NCBI GenBank assembly: GCA_023055505.1
Contig: JALIRH010000002.1
Location: forward strand, 3,962,001 to 4,026,000
Direction: 5' to 3'
DNA from: Callipepla californica brunnescens
Lineage: Eukaryota; Chordata; Aves; Galliformes; Odontophoridae
Length of the DNA stretch: 64,000 bases
Positions within the stretch are counted from its first letter, which is position 1, and each line of letters starts with the position of its first letter. A program made the translations under genes and the position numbers. The notes below the pieces were generated by a model. That model searched no databases. It was not told the origin of the DNA and was given only the letters and a program-made list of their open reading frames with translations. Positions 11,743 to 24,018 of the stretch are shown here, one piece after another.

Positions 11743-12115
11743 AATCACTGAATCATGAAGTCATCAAGGTTGGAAAGGACCTCTGAGAGCATCTAGCGTT
11801 TATCCATCTATTGCTAATATTGTCCACTAAATCATGCTTCTAAGTACCACATCTACTTTTAGTTGAACACCTTCAGGGATGTTGACTCCACCACCTCCTT
11901 GGGCAGCCTGTTCCAGTGCCTGACCATGTTTTTTGTGAAGTTTTTCCTAATATCCAACCTGAGCCTCTCCTGGTGCAACTTGAGGCTATTCCCTATTGTC
12001 CTGTCACTGTTACCTTGGAGAAGAGGCTGACTTCCCCTCACCACAACCTCTTTTCAGGTGGTTGTAGGTCGTGATAAAGTTCTCCCTGAGCCTTCTTTTC
12101 TCAGGAATAAACAGT
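11743..12115 (-). mobile_element. CR1 LINE fragment (type III) with ORF2 tail
   Basis: Degraded 3' end 'aaaatcactgaatcatgaag', then 'ttggaaaggacctctgagag' and 'gggcagcctgttccagtgcc'. The frame 11859-12044 (minus) holds [19 protein letters not shown], a clear ORF2 C-terminal block. The copy extends upstream through 'gtcctgtcactgttaccttg'. Confidence 0.93.
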
Positions 12116-13861
12116 ATGTAGGTTAAGTGAATTCCAATGAGTAATTTTCAGTATGTTGACACTCAAGCAATGGCTTTAAGTGCCTCTGTAGTCAAGACAA
12201 AAACTATGTCAGTGGTTAACCTAGTTCACTCAAGCCTGTAGCAGAGTCAGGAATGGGATCCACATCTTCCCATAACATTCCGTATCTGCACACTGAGCTC
12301 GAAATAAAACTGAGCTACAGCTATGTGTCTGTGCACTTCCAGCCCTTGTTTTAACATCATCAGGAGCTGAAATTAAACAGCTAAAACTTGTTTCTTATCT
12401 AGTTATGGATGGCATTGACGTCTTGCAGGTCAGTGCAAAGTTTGGCAGTGAAGAGACTCAAGGGAAGGATGAGGCCTCTTCATCAAAGCAGATTAATCTT
12501 CTGAGTGAGTTGAAGCTGAGCCCACTGCTGAGTGTCATCCTCCCCTGCCCACCTCAGCACTCTGCTGAGGACTAACTCGAGGGTTTAAGCTTCTCCTTGT
12601 GACTCGGGCTTCTCCCTGATGACTGCAGTGATGACGCAGCAACAGGAGCTCAGCACTGACTCACTCCATCGACACTGTTGAGAGAAGCAGGGGCAGGAGG
12701 GAGACCTGTGTTTCGTTCAATTATATTCCAGATTTTCTGTGAAACTGGCCAACACTGTCTGAGTCTATCTGCATCTCATATTAGAGAAGCTCTTGCTTCC
12801 TCTGGGAAGATGCTTGTTGCATCCAGCATCCCTCTGAGTCAGAACTGGTTGTTTCACTGGACATGGGCAAATGCATCACAGGGGAAATGGGGAAATGAAA
12901 ATATGTTCAAAGGATAGTCACTGGCAGTATAGTGAATGCTGTAGCTTTTCCCACAGCACAAGGGAAGACAAGAATGAACAATAGAGGTATTAGCAACACA
13001 TTTGTGTACCAAATCACCACAAACAGCTGCTTGTTGCACAGTCTTCCCCAGCTGCTTGTGGCAATTGCCTTGGATATTTGATAAATCACATTTGTCTCTA
13101 GGTGAATTGAAAAATGCCTTTTTTTCAGTGCATATGTCACTACAATCTTTCCCTCACCCTGGTTCATCATCTGCAAAGCAAACATGCAGTGGAGCCTCCT
13201 GGAATCCTTATCTCACTGCCTGACATGGTTTTGCCCTGAACATGTTGTGCTTTTGCAAATTATAATCCGATTTGAAAACGATACTTATCTGAAGTGGGCT
13301 AAATGATTTACAGTTTGTAATCCTGGGCTTTGATAAAAGTCTAGGCATCAGATGCATAATATCACTCCATCCAGAATGTAGTGTTATAATCTACCAAGGA
13401 GTTTTATTTGGGAGAAGGGTTCAATTCCTTGTATGTAGTACAGACATCATGACTTGCATGATCCCCTAGCTTTCAGCAGCCTCATCTTCTGCACTTGATT
13501 GCAGCAGTTTTATTTCCCTGTTTCGCAACATATCACAACAACAGCTTTCATCATCAAACCACTGGTGACATTGATGTTGCAGAGTTCAAAGCCTTATCCA
13601 GCTTGAGTGTCTCTGCAAGAAAACATCAGCCAAAGAGTAGGAAGGATATCGTCACATTCATTGAAACTGTAGGCTTCTCTACTGCATTTTTGTGTTTTAT
13701 TTTGTTTGTTTTTTTTTTAAACATTTATTTATTATTATTATTTTGTAAAATGATATTGTCATCCATGAATGAGAGCTATTCAGATTCCCAAACATGCACT
13801 TTTGTTAGTTTAGGAAAAGCCATTAAGAAGAAGACCGCATTGTGCTGGTAGTAGGGTTGCC
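12116..13861. other. Unique sequence, no gene supported
   Basis: Contains a plus-strand frame at 13495-13851 (118 codons by its non-ATG or early-ATG reading). Its 3' half is driven by a T- and A-rich low-complexity patch at 13,700-13,750, so I treat it as chance. The stretch 12,520-12,720 is somewhat more GC-rich than average but has no recognisable exon. Confidence 0.5.
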
Positions 13862-13982
13862 AGCCCTGGAGGTTTTTGGAAGATGTGCAGGTTTGGCATG
13901 TGGAGATGTGTGGTGATGGTGAGCTGAAGGCTGGACTTCATGATCTTGGCCATTTTCAACCTTAACAATTCTATTATTCTAC
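13862..13982 (+). mobile_element. CR1 3'-end fragment (type III)
   Basis: 'ccctggaggtttttggaaga', 'ggtgatggtgagctgaaggc', 'ttcatgatcttggccatttt' and 'acaattctattattctacaa'. Only the last ~120 bp of the element is present. Confidence 0.82.
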
Positions 13983-15032
13983 AATTTTAATCTGATCCTC
14001 TGCATCAGTTCTACCTAGCAGTGCCCTAATACTGTACAGATTGTAGATTTGGGCCAGGGCAAGGAGATACAAAATTGTACTGTAGCAAGGTTTAGCACTG
14101 AAAAGCTGAACCGGATGTATTAGGTGACGAAGATCCTGCAAGTATAAAGCAGAGGAAGAGCAGTATGAGACAAGAGAAGACAGACAAAGAATGGTTGAGG
14201 CAGATCTGAGGCAAAACTATGCCTTGTTGTATCCAGGGAGCTTTGCACTGAACAAGGACTCTACTCCGTGGGACAAAGTGGGTCCTACAGAATCACAGAG
14301 CTTCCAGATTTGGACAGTACTCACAGGGATCAAAGAGTTCAACTCCTGGACATCATTGTGTGTAGACACCTGAGATACCCTCTGAGTTCAGCTCAGGGAA
14401 TGCTTTGGCTGAGGCAAGACACTGGCTTAGATTTGAGTACACTGTCATATTTTTCCTACATCCTTTTCCAAATCTGGCCAACCTTGAATAACCTTTCCCA
14501 AGCAGCTCTTTCAAGTCTTTTCTTTTGCAATCTGAAAAGAAGATGAGTGTTTCTAGTTCTAGGCTGATGCTGTCCAGACACATAATGAAAACAACGTGCT
14601 TTGTTTCTGCTCCTCTGATTGTGGCACATAAGATGTATTGAAACAGGTGTCCAAAAAGCTGCATTGAGGAGGAGAGGAAAAAAATGAGTTTTTTGCCTCA
14701 AGTGACTTCTGAAACTAATTTGTCTTCCTTTACTTTGGGCACTACTCCCATAGTATTAACAGAGTATATCCTCCACTGCCTTAAGGCACTGGAATGATCT
14801 ATTCTGCTTGTGAGACCCATTTTGTCCACATTCTCCACCACCATATGAATCCCTGGAGAGATAGTTTCCTCACCTCCTGCGAGTTTCACTTCTATTTCCT
14901 AGTATTACAGCAAAACATCAGTCTTCACACAAGCTGCTGGGCTAAGGTTTATCCACTGACTAGATAAGGGCAGGATGAAATCCCAAAATAAGGGGTTTCA
15001 TTTTTGTGGCAAGCAGATTTTATTCTTTCAAG
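13983..15032. other. Unique sequence, no gene supported
   Basis: Overlapping frames on both strands at 14268-14701 (81-103 codons) lack similarity to known proteins and conflict with one another. No repeats recognised. Confidence 0.55.
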
Positions 15033-15083
15033 GAATCATAGAGTCATTAAAGTTGGAAAAGACCTCTAAGATCATCTCATTAA
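15033..15083 (-). mobile_element. Very short CR1 3' end
   Basis: Only about 50 bp: 'gaatcatagagtcattaaag', then 'ttggaaaagacctctaagat'. The CR1 breaks off about 18 bp before an (ATT)n microsatellite. Confidence 0.8.
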
Positions 15084-15099
15084 TTTAAGTTTTATTTTC

Positions 15100-15100
<1 letters not shown>

Positions 15101-15147
<47 letters not shown>
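15101..15147. repeat. (ATT)n microsatellite
   Basis: About fifteen uninterrupted ATT units. The second and longer ATT repeat of the window, placed just beyond a CR1 breakpoint. Confidence 0.96.
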
Positions 15148-17620
15148 TGATAATCTACCTGGAGATAAAGTTGTGGTTTGAGGGCAAAAAGCAGTGCCAT
15201 TTTCAAAAAATACACTATAGGCAGTCTCTGGAGATAGGTGGTGCCAGGTCTGTATCAGAAGAGGGATTTAGAGGACCAATTTAATCAATTACAGATTTCA
15301 TAATGAAGTTTGGGATAGCTGTGTTATTCATGAGTAGCTCTTATACTCCTGCTTTGTTTATGCCACAGATTCTTACAGAAATATTATGAGTTAGAGAGTT
15401 CTAAAACACTGTATGGTCTGCACACCCTGCTATAAATCCAGGTTGCCTTAGTTACCATCTGGCTAACTGCACAGGTGAGGAGAGGGAGAGAATTAGAGGA
15501 AAGGGGAGATAGTAGTACTAATACATTTTTAAAAGCTGAAAAGATCCTTTGAATTCCAGTGTTGTGATGTGATAGAAATCTTTCAAGACCCAAACAGTGC
15601 AAGAAGACTATGAAAACAAAGGTTCACAATGACAGCTCTTTGACAGCATAGTAAACAACTTAAATCCATGTGGTTAAATCATCTTCCCACACATTTAATG
15701 GGACCAGGAAAATGCATGTCAAAATGAACCAAGACCATGCCATGGGCTTTGCTGGCAATTAAGCGGAAATGATGAGCTTCTCTAATTTAATGAAGGCATA
15801 GGTAGAAAAGAGAGTGTCTTCTGAAATGCATAAAAAATGGTATAGGTGCTTGAACAAAGCAGTCTGGGAGGGTGGTACTGGTATTCTTGTGAAGTTTTGT
15901 GACACAGTTGTGAGTCACATAATAGCTGATGTTTTCCTTAGAACAAGTCCCAGCTGCCAGAATCAACTGCAAAGACTTGATATTTTCAGCCTTCATTTGA
16001 AAAGACAAAGAAAGAGAAGACAAAATCAAATAATTCAAGTGTATGCTGTCGTGGAGGAAAGTTTGCATGAATGGAAGTCCCCCGTGGGCAGACAGGCCAG
16101 CATTTTGTAAAAGCTGTTATTTTAAGCTAAGCTTGTAATCTTCTAAGAAGATTTCTTATTTTTTTGTGGGAAGAGCAGTACTGCTAGCAGGTTATATTTC
16201 TTTGGCTGTTTTTGTTTTCTGTATCCACTGTCCTGTGTATCCACAGTAAATTGAATTTGCTTCTTTTTTCTTTTTCCCTCAGAGTCAAAATGCACCTAAA
16301 CTTGAAAAATTTGGAAGCAAAAATAGAGATGTTTGTCCCATGCCTGTTCACTACATATTCCATACAATCTGACACAGTAGTTGTGGCTCATTAGGCTCTT
16401 GGACTGGCTTTTTTGGTTAACTGCTTCCTAATAATGTGATCATATAGGTTGTGAGATGTGAACTGAATTCATGGGAGTCTTAGTCCACAAGGAAACTGAA
16501 TACAGATGTTTGCAATCACTTTTCTTGAAGTGATTCCCTTGTGATAATTGAAATTAATAACAATAGCTCTTAACTGTGTCCTTACAGAAAGAGTTTATAT
16601 TTTTTTCTAAATTGGTATGAGGAAAATGAATAAAAATCATGAGGCATTTCCTTAATTTTAGCCTGATTTCCTACTGAAACAAAAGGTTGAATGGACATGT
16701 AGACGTGCTGCCTCTTTGCCTGTCAGTATCACGTAATCCCTTTTAAATTTGAGATCTCAGAGAGAGGAATTTTCTATGCACTTATGATAAAAGATGTAAG
16801 TAATACTTTCTCTAAAAGAAAGATCATCGATATGGTAGCTCCTACTAGATGTAAAAGAATTCTCACAGGAATACAAATTTTGGACATGGGACCGAGGCCA
16901 ATTTGCTTCCTGCTCAGGGATCCAAGAACGTATTTCTATTGAGATATTGAAGAGATTATAATATAAAAGTTGCTTTCAAAGTTTAACTATTAGAATTATT
17001 TATTCTCACTGGTTGCTGAATTTTTGACACCAAACATTAGATTGGAATACAGAGCTGAGCACCAAATAGTTCCCAGTACTTATTCCACAGCCCTCAGTTA
17101 CCTTCACTGGCTTAATGCCTGAAATGTATTGGGCAGATATTTTTTCTAGCAGTGTTAAATATAGATATGTAATTCTTATGGTCTTTAAAAACAGCTCAGG
17201 CAAAACACTACCCATCTGCACAACTAATGCACCTATAACCACCATGAAATTGCCTTGCTTCCTTTAAGGGCTCATTGTTTCAGCAGCTGAAGCTAACTGA
17301 AACAATAAATATGGCTACACTGTCATTTCTAATGGGGTGAGGAGCCCAGAACTGGTTAGTGTTAATTTACTCATTGAGGTGGTTTGAATCCTGATGGAAA
17401 TATAGTGTTTTGCTGTTGCTGTTTCATTTTGCTGGCTGAGCATTTCTTTAAATGCTTACTGCCTTTGCTCAGCAATATAAAATCAAGATTGCTTTTATTG
17501 CCATTCTTTCCCAACACAAGATTGTGTCTGGGTCTCTTACAGACTTAGCTAAACTTGCCAAACTGAGAACTTATTCTGTAACTTGCCCTCAGGCCATATT
17601 TATCGCAGTAGGACTGTTTC
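15148..17620. other. 2.5 kb of unique AT-rich sequence, no gene supported
   Basis: Frames at 15787-16110 occur on both strands over the same bases, without family resemblance. A small direct repeat of 'tgtatccac' units lies at 16,220-16,245. No CR1. Confidence 0.55.
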
Positions 17621-17757
17621 ATGGAATCACAGAACTGTAGAAGTTGGAAGAGACCTCTGGAGATAATCAAGTTTAGTCCCATTGCTAAAGCAGATTTCCT
17701 ACAGGCCACACAAGTAGGCATCCAGACAGGTCTTGAATATCTCCAGGGGAGGGTACA
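17621..17757 (-). mobile_element. CR1 3'-end fragment (type I)
   Basis: 'atggaatcacagaactgtag', then 'aagttggaagagacctctgg' and 'gcatccagacaggtcttgaa' with 'tctccagggga'. This is the 3'-end type carrying 'ggaaagcatccaggcaggt'-like sequence, distinct from its neighbour at 17,993. Confidence 0.88.
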
Positions 17758-17992
17758 AGAGGAGATAGATTCACCCATAGGAACATGAGATGGCTGAGGA
17801 CTGGCACAGAAGAACAGAGAATAAAGTTATCTTTCCAGACTCTAGGATGGAGTGTACTTACTAAATGAGAACTAAGAAGGACCATGAGGGTCTATGCAAG
17901 TTATCCAAGAGACACTGCAGCACCTCAGGCATGGCTAAGGAAAAGAGGACGCTGCTGATAAGTGAGGCATGGAAGTGAGCATGAGGGTGCCA

Positions 17993-18100
17993 GAGAATGA
18001 CAGAGATGTTAAGTTTGGAAGAGACCACTAAAATCATCTAGTCCAACATTAGCCCATTGTCACCATGCCCACTAAACCATGTCCCTCCATGCCAGTCCTC
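17993..18100 (-). mobile_element. CR1 3'-end fragment (type III)
   Basis: 'agagaatgacagagatgtta', 'gtttggaagagaccactaaa', 'atcatctagtccaacattag' and 'cccactaaaccatgtccctc'. The terminal octamers have decayed. Confidence 0.87.
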
Positions 18101-19794
18101 ATAAAAACTGGAAGAGCTACTTCACTAGACTGGCCTTAAATTAGTATAAATGTTTCTGTTCTTTGCTTCATTACTTCAAACAGCAAAAAGTTTTTTTTCT
18201 TGCAATTTGCTAAGGTTCCTGCTTTTTCCATAATCATAGCATGCATCTAAGGGAAAATATTTAAGCCTTCCAGACCCAAGCTTGCTGTTTGTAAATATCA
18301 TCCAGGACATGCTACGTGACTTTCTGTAGATTTCAATGGAAGCTGAGGACAAAGAAGGAAAGCTGAGGCAGGAACACAAGGGACAAAGTGGAGAGATTAG
18401 TCAAAATGTGTCAGATCAGTGAACGCATGCAGCCCTGCCTTGATGGCTCAGTTTTGCTTGCTTTCCTAGAGCCAAAAAAAAAGTGCCTTTTTGTGCTCTG
18501 TAAGTACAGCCTGTGTCTCTCAGAAGATGCTGAGAGGGGGAAGGGGAGTCTTAGAGAGTAGCTGAAAATTGAAGGGAAAATTCCACTCATGATTCATTTC
18601 TTTGCTTGGAACCTGAAAGTCAAGGTTCAGTCTTCATTTAAAGGGTGATGATTAAAGCCTTGGAGAGCTTCCTAAGGGATTTCTGCATACGGAGATGGAT
18701 AAGGGTGCCTTGAAGCACTTGTAAGAGGAGACAAGAAGGGTGGATGCATAGTCTTCCATGTTTTTTTCCTGATTCTTTTGTAGATCACATCAAGTTCCTA
18801 TCTCACATCTTAATATGCCTTTATAAGCCTTATATAATCATGTATTCACCACATTCATTTGCTTGGTTGTTAAGCAGGCAGTTATTTGCAGCAGTACCCT
18901 AAGAGAACAGTTGATGCTTTCACGCAGCATTTGTCCAGAATAATTTCCTTTCTATAAACTGCTTTATCCTGCCAGTAATAACAGCATCCCCTTAAGAAGA
19001 GAACCAGGGCAGTGCAGATACATTCCCCTTACTTGTACTGCACTTGGGCAAGTGTGATATGAGTTTGCTCTCACTTACCCAACATATCCCCAGCCAGTAT
19101 TCAATCACCTGCCACTGAAGTGTTCTACTATGACACTTTTCCATCACACCACATTTCTTTCTCCTTTCTCTCAAAAAAAATAGCACTTCAGCATCAAGCT
19201 GCTCCCTACTTTTGCTATGCACGGCTCCAGAAATGTTGTAAGCACAATTTTTTTCCCTATCGTCATTTCTTGAAATAGCTGGACTTTTTCTGAAACTTTT
19301 GATATATATATATATATATACACAAATATATTCCTAATTTGAGGCCTATTTTTAGATGCTACTGATGAGTACTCTGTGTGAACAATGCACTACAGGTCGA
19401 TATATGTTGTCTTTGTCTTGATTTTCATCTTCTGCATCTGTGGAGAAGAATGTGGCTTGAAATGAATCTGAGAAACTCAGTTTATGATTACTTGAAAGAT
19501 TAAACTTTTTTTGTTAATTAATCGATTTCATATAAAAATAACTAAAAGAATAAATAGAGAGAGGTCCACTTTATAAGAGTACTGTGCTTGAGTATTTGTT
19601 TGAATGTCTTTATGGTGCAGCCTGAGATTCAGAAATTTCAACAAGAAAAAATAGTAGTTCATTACAGGAATAGGTGCTGCTAACTCTCATGCTCTATGAA
19701 ATGTGTAGAGGCCTCCAGCAGTAGGCCTCACTAATAGAACTGCATGTGATTTTTGTATTTATTTACTCTCCTTTTTTATTATTTGGCTTCCTCA
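18101..19794. other. Unique sequence with an (AT)n tract, no gene seen
   Basis: No coding evidence. An alternating AT tract lies at 19,302-19,320 and an AT-rich stretch follows at 19,500-19,560. Confidence 0.6.
19302..19320. repeat. (AT)n dinucleotide tract
   Basis: About nine to ten alternating AT units before 'cacaaatata'. Short and uninterrupted. Confidence 0.9.
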
Positions 19795-19974
19795 AAACTT
19801 CTGGTGAGGCATTGGAACAGACTGCCCAGGGGGTGGTGGAGTCACTGTCCCAGGAGTGTTCAAGAAAATGATAGGTGTGTCAATGAGGGACATGGCTTAG
19901 TGGGCATGGTGGTAATGAGTTGATGGTTCATCTAGATGATCATAGTAGTACATTCCAACCTTATTCTATGACTC
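19795..19974 (+). mobile_element. CR1 LINE fragment (type III)
   Basis: 'ggtgaggcattggaacagac', 'tgcccagggggtggtggagt', 'gagggacatggcttagtggg' and 'ccttattctatgactctg'. It begins within the ORF2 tail and runs to the 3' end; the ggg insertion in 'cccaggggg' shifts the frame. Confidence 0.92.
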
Positions 19975-21349
19975 TGTTTCTTTCCCATCAAAGGAACACC
20001 TGTGTTGCCTTTTTTGGGTGATAGGCTGAAAACCTCTCATTCAATGCTTTATTTCTACATGCTTTTATCCACATGAGTTATGAGTAAGCACAACTTGCAG
20101 AAGTGATGCAATGACAACAGAGGTGTGAACTGATGAGAGGGAGTGCATGTTTGGGGTAGTGAAGGGTCAAGGGAATTCCTGCTGAATGCTGGCCTGTGAT
20201 TAGAATGCAGATGTGATGGGCAGAACTATCTACTTTTAAGAAGGTGGGTTGAAAGTCTCTTTAGGGAGGGAAAAGATAATTGCCCACTGCCAGAGAAGAT
20301 AGAAGGTTGAAGAACATAAGGCCTTGAGAGAGGAGACTGAAAGTTATTTGTATGGAAGAAAGTGTGACTGGATGGCCCCACGTTATTACCAAAAAAATGT
20401 GAATGATTTTGATCTGAAAAAATATTGAAGTTAAGGATGATGAGTCATGATGTAAACTGCACAGAAGCCTCTTCTGACTTGCACTGTTACCCTGGAGAGC
20501 CTCTAGCAGTGCTCTTTCCAACTTTAAATTAATGTTTTCTGATGTGCCCCTTGACTTCTCCACCCAATATACTTGTCCATCATGAACCGCTGGCCTGAAC
20601 AAGAAAAAAAAATCAGAATTTTCCCAGTGCCCAACACCTAAATGTGCACTAGCTAAGGTCCTGTTATGGTCAGAGATTTAGGACTTATTTCAGTTGCCTA
20701 GACATTTGTGTAGTGTGTAATTTGTGACACACCAGTTAAACATATCAGGTCTTTTCATGCCAATCTAGGAGGTCATAAATTCTTTCTAAATCCTATGTCA
20801 TATCTGCCAGCCTTGTGTGAATGTACTGAGTATCCTAGGATATTTCAAGGATCTCTACACATCTACTTTAAGGAAACTGAATTGCTTGCTTAGTCAAAAA
20901 GAGCAGTTCAGATCATTCAGAAGTGACTGGTCAGCTAAATTGCACTTTGGAGTACATTCTCTGTACAAACTAGTTTGAACTGGATTATAATGAGATTTTG
21001 GGCCACAAACCAACTTTCTTAACTGGGGTTTGATCCCACCTAAACTGTCAGATGAAAAATCATGCTGGTGCTTCCCCATGTTGCATCATTACTTGTTATT
21101 TGCATTTCCACTGGAGTGTCTTGCCCAAAGCTGCATTAAACCAACAATCAGTGTCTTCTGTCCCTGTGATAAAATTAGTTTTCCAGATCTTCCTCTGCAG
21201 GAAATTCTTCACTTGAATGTTCATAAAGAAAAACTATGGAGGCCACTACTCCAAATAGTAGCCTTTATGAATTTGGGGATCTGTCTGTACACCCTAGGTC
21301 AGGTTAACTGTAGACACAGAAAATAATTTCAGTCTCTTCACTTTTCCAT
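19975..21349. other. Unique sequence, no gene supported
   Basis: The minus-strand frame 20261-20602 (113 codons) has a hydrophobic second half but no start context or family match that would make it a gene. No repeats recognised. Confidence 0.55.
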
Positions 21350-21415
21350 CACAGAATCACAAAATTGTAGGGGTAGGAATGGATCTCTAGAGACCATCTA
21401 GTCCAACCCCCATCA
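21350..21415 (-). mobile_element. CR1 3'-end fragment (type I)
   Basis: 'tcacagaatcacaaaattgt', 'aggggtaggaatggatctct' and 'gaccatctagtccaaccccc'. Similarity is lost soon after, at 'atcaaaatggc'. Confidence 0.82.
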
Positions 21416-22603
21416 AAATGGCATCTTTTAGGGAGGCAGTTTTGCCAGATCCCAAGAAAATATTTTAGTTCTCAACTAAGTATCTGTCAATTACACTTTC
21501 TTTCTTTTTCTCAACTTTATTTATTTACTTTATTTAAAGCACAGACATGAAAACTGCACGCAGCACTGCAATAGCATCTTCTCCAATATTCTATGTAAGA
21601 GGTGATAATTCTTTTGTTGCTATTGGTGTTCTTCTACTTGTACATCTTGTCTGAGTGAAAAAGGAGACCCTGATCATACCAATATAGTCTCTCAACTATA
21701 GTTGTTAGTGAATGTTCCTTGCAAAGAAAGAAAGAAATGGAAAACATTTTGTTTTCTTCTTTTCATTTCTTCTGCAATATGCCAAGAAATATTGCTCTAA
21801 GATTATCAGTATAAGTCCAATCCTGCTTAGAAGCACTTGTTTAAGAGATAAGAGCCACAGAAAAAAATATACAAAGCCTAGATGCTGGATCTGCAACAAT
21901 TGCTTCACAACAAGCAATAGATAAGATTTCTTTTTTCTTGTTTCCCCTCTTGGGAATTCACAGCTTTTGCAATATGACAAATAAAAATATTTTTAATAAC
22001 CACAATAGGAATTTGGTGTGTGATTTTTAAAACAAAGCCACTTCAAAACCAAATGGAATGTACCTGCACTCCTTTCATATGAGTGCACTCTTTTATATGA
22101 GTGTAAAGGACCAGTAATGCTAACTTAATACATTCATATCCAGTCCCTTTTTCTACACTTCATTTACTTTTCTTATTATGAAGCACTGTCAGACAAATAG
22201 ATCTCTGTGCTTTATGGTTCATTAACACCGTTTCCAAAACACCCACAGGATTACCAAGTGCTGAGGCAGAGTCACTATTTGCACAAACACACATACACAC
22301 GCATGCTACTTAGATTAAATTATTATTCATAAATTAGTCTTAATTAGACTGTTCATCAGTCTGAGAGATTATGCTCCCCAGTTATGAGTAGCATTAAATT
22401 ACATCTTAAAATTCATTACCATAGCTTGTTTTTCATGTATGTTTTTTCACATAGCTTCAAAATAACATCCTCTTAGTGCTCAAACTGTTAAGATTTTGAT
22501 TTTGACATTGCCCAGCTTGTTGTGAACTCCATACTCCTGCCTTTTCCTTCAGGAACAGTTATGGGATATCTTACCCAGGAAAACTATTTGATGGGGAAAT
22601 GCA
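21416..22603. other. Unique AT-rich sequence, possible conserved non-coding stretch
   Basis: A short AAAG run lies at 21,722-21,735. A pair of near-identical ~19-bp tandem units ('tatgagtg' cores) lies at 22,070-22,107. The stretch 22,310-22,440 is rich in TAATTA/ATTA-type motifs. No coding frame. Confidence 0.5.
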
Positions 22604-22780
22604 GAGAATCGTAGAATGGCTTGAGTTGGAAGGCACCTCAAAGATCAACTAGTTCAAACCCTCTGCCTCAGGTGTGGCTGCCAACCACTAAATCAGGTAC
22701 AAGATCATGTTGCCCACGGCTCCATCCAACCTGGCCTTGAACTCCTCTGGGGATGGGGCAATAACTTTTCTAACCTGGCT
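22604..22780 (-). mobile_element. CR1 3'-end fragment (type II)
   Basis: 'agaatcgtagaatggcttga', 'gttggaaggcacctcaaaga', then 'ggctccatccaacctggcct' with 'tgaactcctctggggatgg'. Truncated just before the ORF2 tail. Confidence 0.91.
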
Positions 22781-23954
22781 TGTAGTCCCAGAGGAATTGT
22801 ACAATTTTCCCCATCCAGACCTTCTCTATTCAAGACAGAGCCTTGTATTTTCAGCAGTCTTTGTCAAAGGAAGCTCTCTTTGAAGGAGAAATCCTAACTG
22901 AATGTTGTGCTAAAACACTTAGATGCTGAAGAAGAGGGGGATTAATCTGGGCTTAGTGTTTTCCATTTCCTAGCATGGGTGCTCTCAGCTTTCATGTGCA
23001 GCTTTGATAGATCCTTTTCAGAGAAATCTAAATCTCTTTCTTCCCTGCAGGAGCCCTGAGCACTTACCCCAGGTGTAAAGCTTCTGCTATAAAGCCACAC
23101 ACCCAAATTAGGATTTGCTGCCCTGAGCCTTGCAGCAGTTGACTGAAGCCTTAGGAGAGGGGGTCAGCAAGCATGACAGGGGGAGTCATTTCTTCTTTCT
23201 TTGCTCTGTCTCATGTAATTTATTGCCAGCTCTTCACTTCACAGTGCAGCTGTTAGTCAGAGAGCAGTCCAGTCTCCCGTGCTTAGAAATGGAGTTTTGG
23301 CACTGGCACGTGCAGACGCATTTGGTTCTCTCCCACCTTTTTCACTAGAAGGTGTGTGCTTGTGAAGCCTTCAGCTGGGCTATCAGCTTGCCCTGTTCTC
23401 CATGTTTCCCAACAACCTGCACCGTCAAAAGCTTTTTTTATCAGCTTGCGACAGGGAGAAGAAATAGGCAAGAAAGCTCAGAAAAAAAAAAAAATATCAC
23501 AAGCAGCCAAGAAGAAAAGACAAAATAAATCCTCCCACTGAGGAAGAGAGCTCAGAGCTCATTTATTTCAACTTCCAACTTACGCTGAGATTTTCCAATT
23601 TGCTGACATTGAAAAGTACATCGAATCTTGGCTGAGGTACAAGATATCAAACTTTTTTTTTATAAGCAGAATTTACATTTACGTCTGCACAGGAGACGTT
23701 TAAAAGAGGCCAGACGAAGCCTGCCCTTTCCAGGATGGGGAATTTGCACAAAGCATTGCACACACTGTAATGAATTTCAGAGAAAGAAAGCTGTTTCCTT
23801 TGAGTTTCAGCTGTGTTGTGGTATTGAAACCATCAAAAATGATTTTCTTGTTGGGAGAACTGCGAGTGAGGAAAGAAACATTACTGGGCTGTTTAGCTCA
23901 CTGCTACCTTTCTTTCCCTTGTCATTTCAGCATCAGTAATCTTTCTTGGTGGTG
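22781..23954. other. Unique sequence, no gene supported
   Basis: Several frames of 60-103 codons (for example plus 23628-23939) with no recognisable family. A-rich tracts lie at 23,481-23,495 and T-rich at 23,653-23,661. Composition around 23,080-23,450 is less AT-rich than average, but splice-flanked exons are not evident. Confidence 0.5.
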
Positions 23955-24018
23955 TCCACTGAGGAGTTGGGCTTGAACTCCAAGATCCCTTCCAACCCCT
24001 ATGACTCCATGATTCTTT
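23955..24018 (+). mobile_element. Short CR1 3' end
   Basis: 'gttgggcttgaactccaaga', then 'tcccttccaacccctatgac' and 'tccatgattctttga'. Only the last ~60 bp remain. The core 'aagatcccttccaaccc' is a close match to CR1; the octamers are mutated. Confidence 0.75.

Noticed and set aside
13495..13851. 118-codon plus-strand frame
   Set aside because: No family resemblance; part of it is T- and A-rich low complexity. No splice or promoter support.
20261..20602. 113-codon minus-strand frame with a hydrophobic C-terminal half
   Set aside because: No recognisable domain and no supporting context. Frames of this length are expected by chance in 64 kb.
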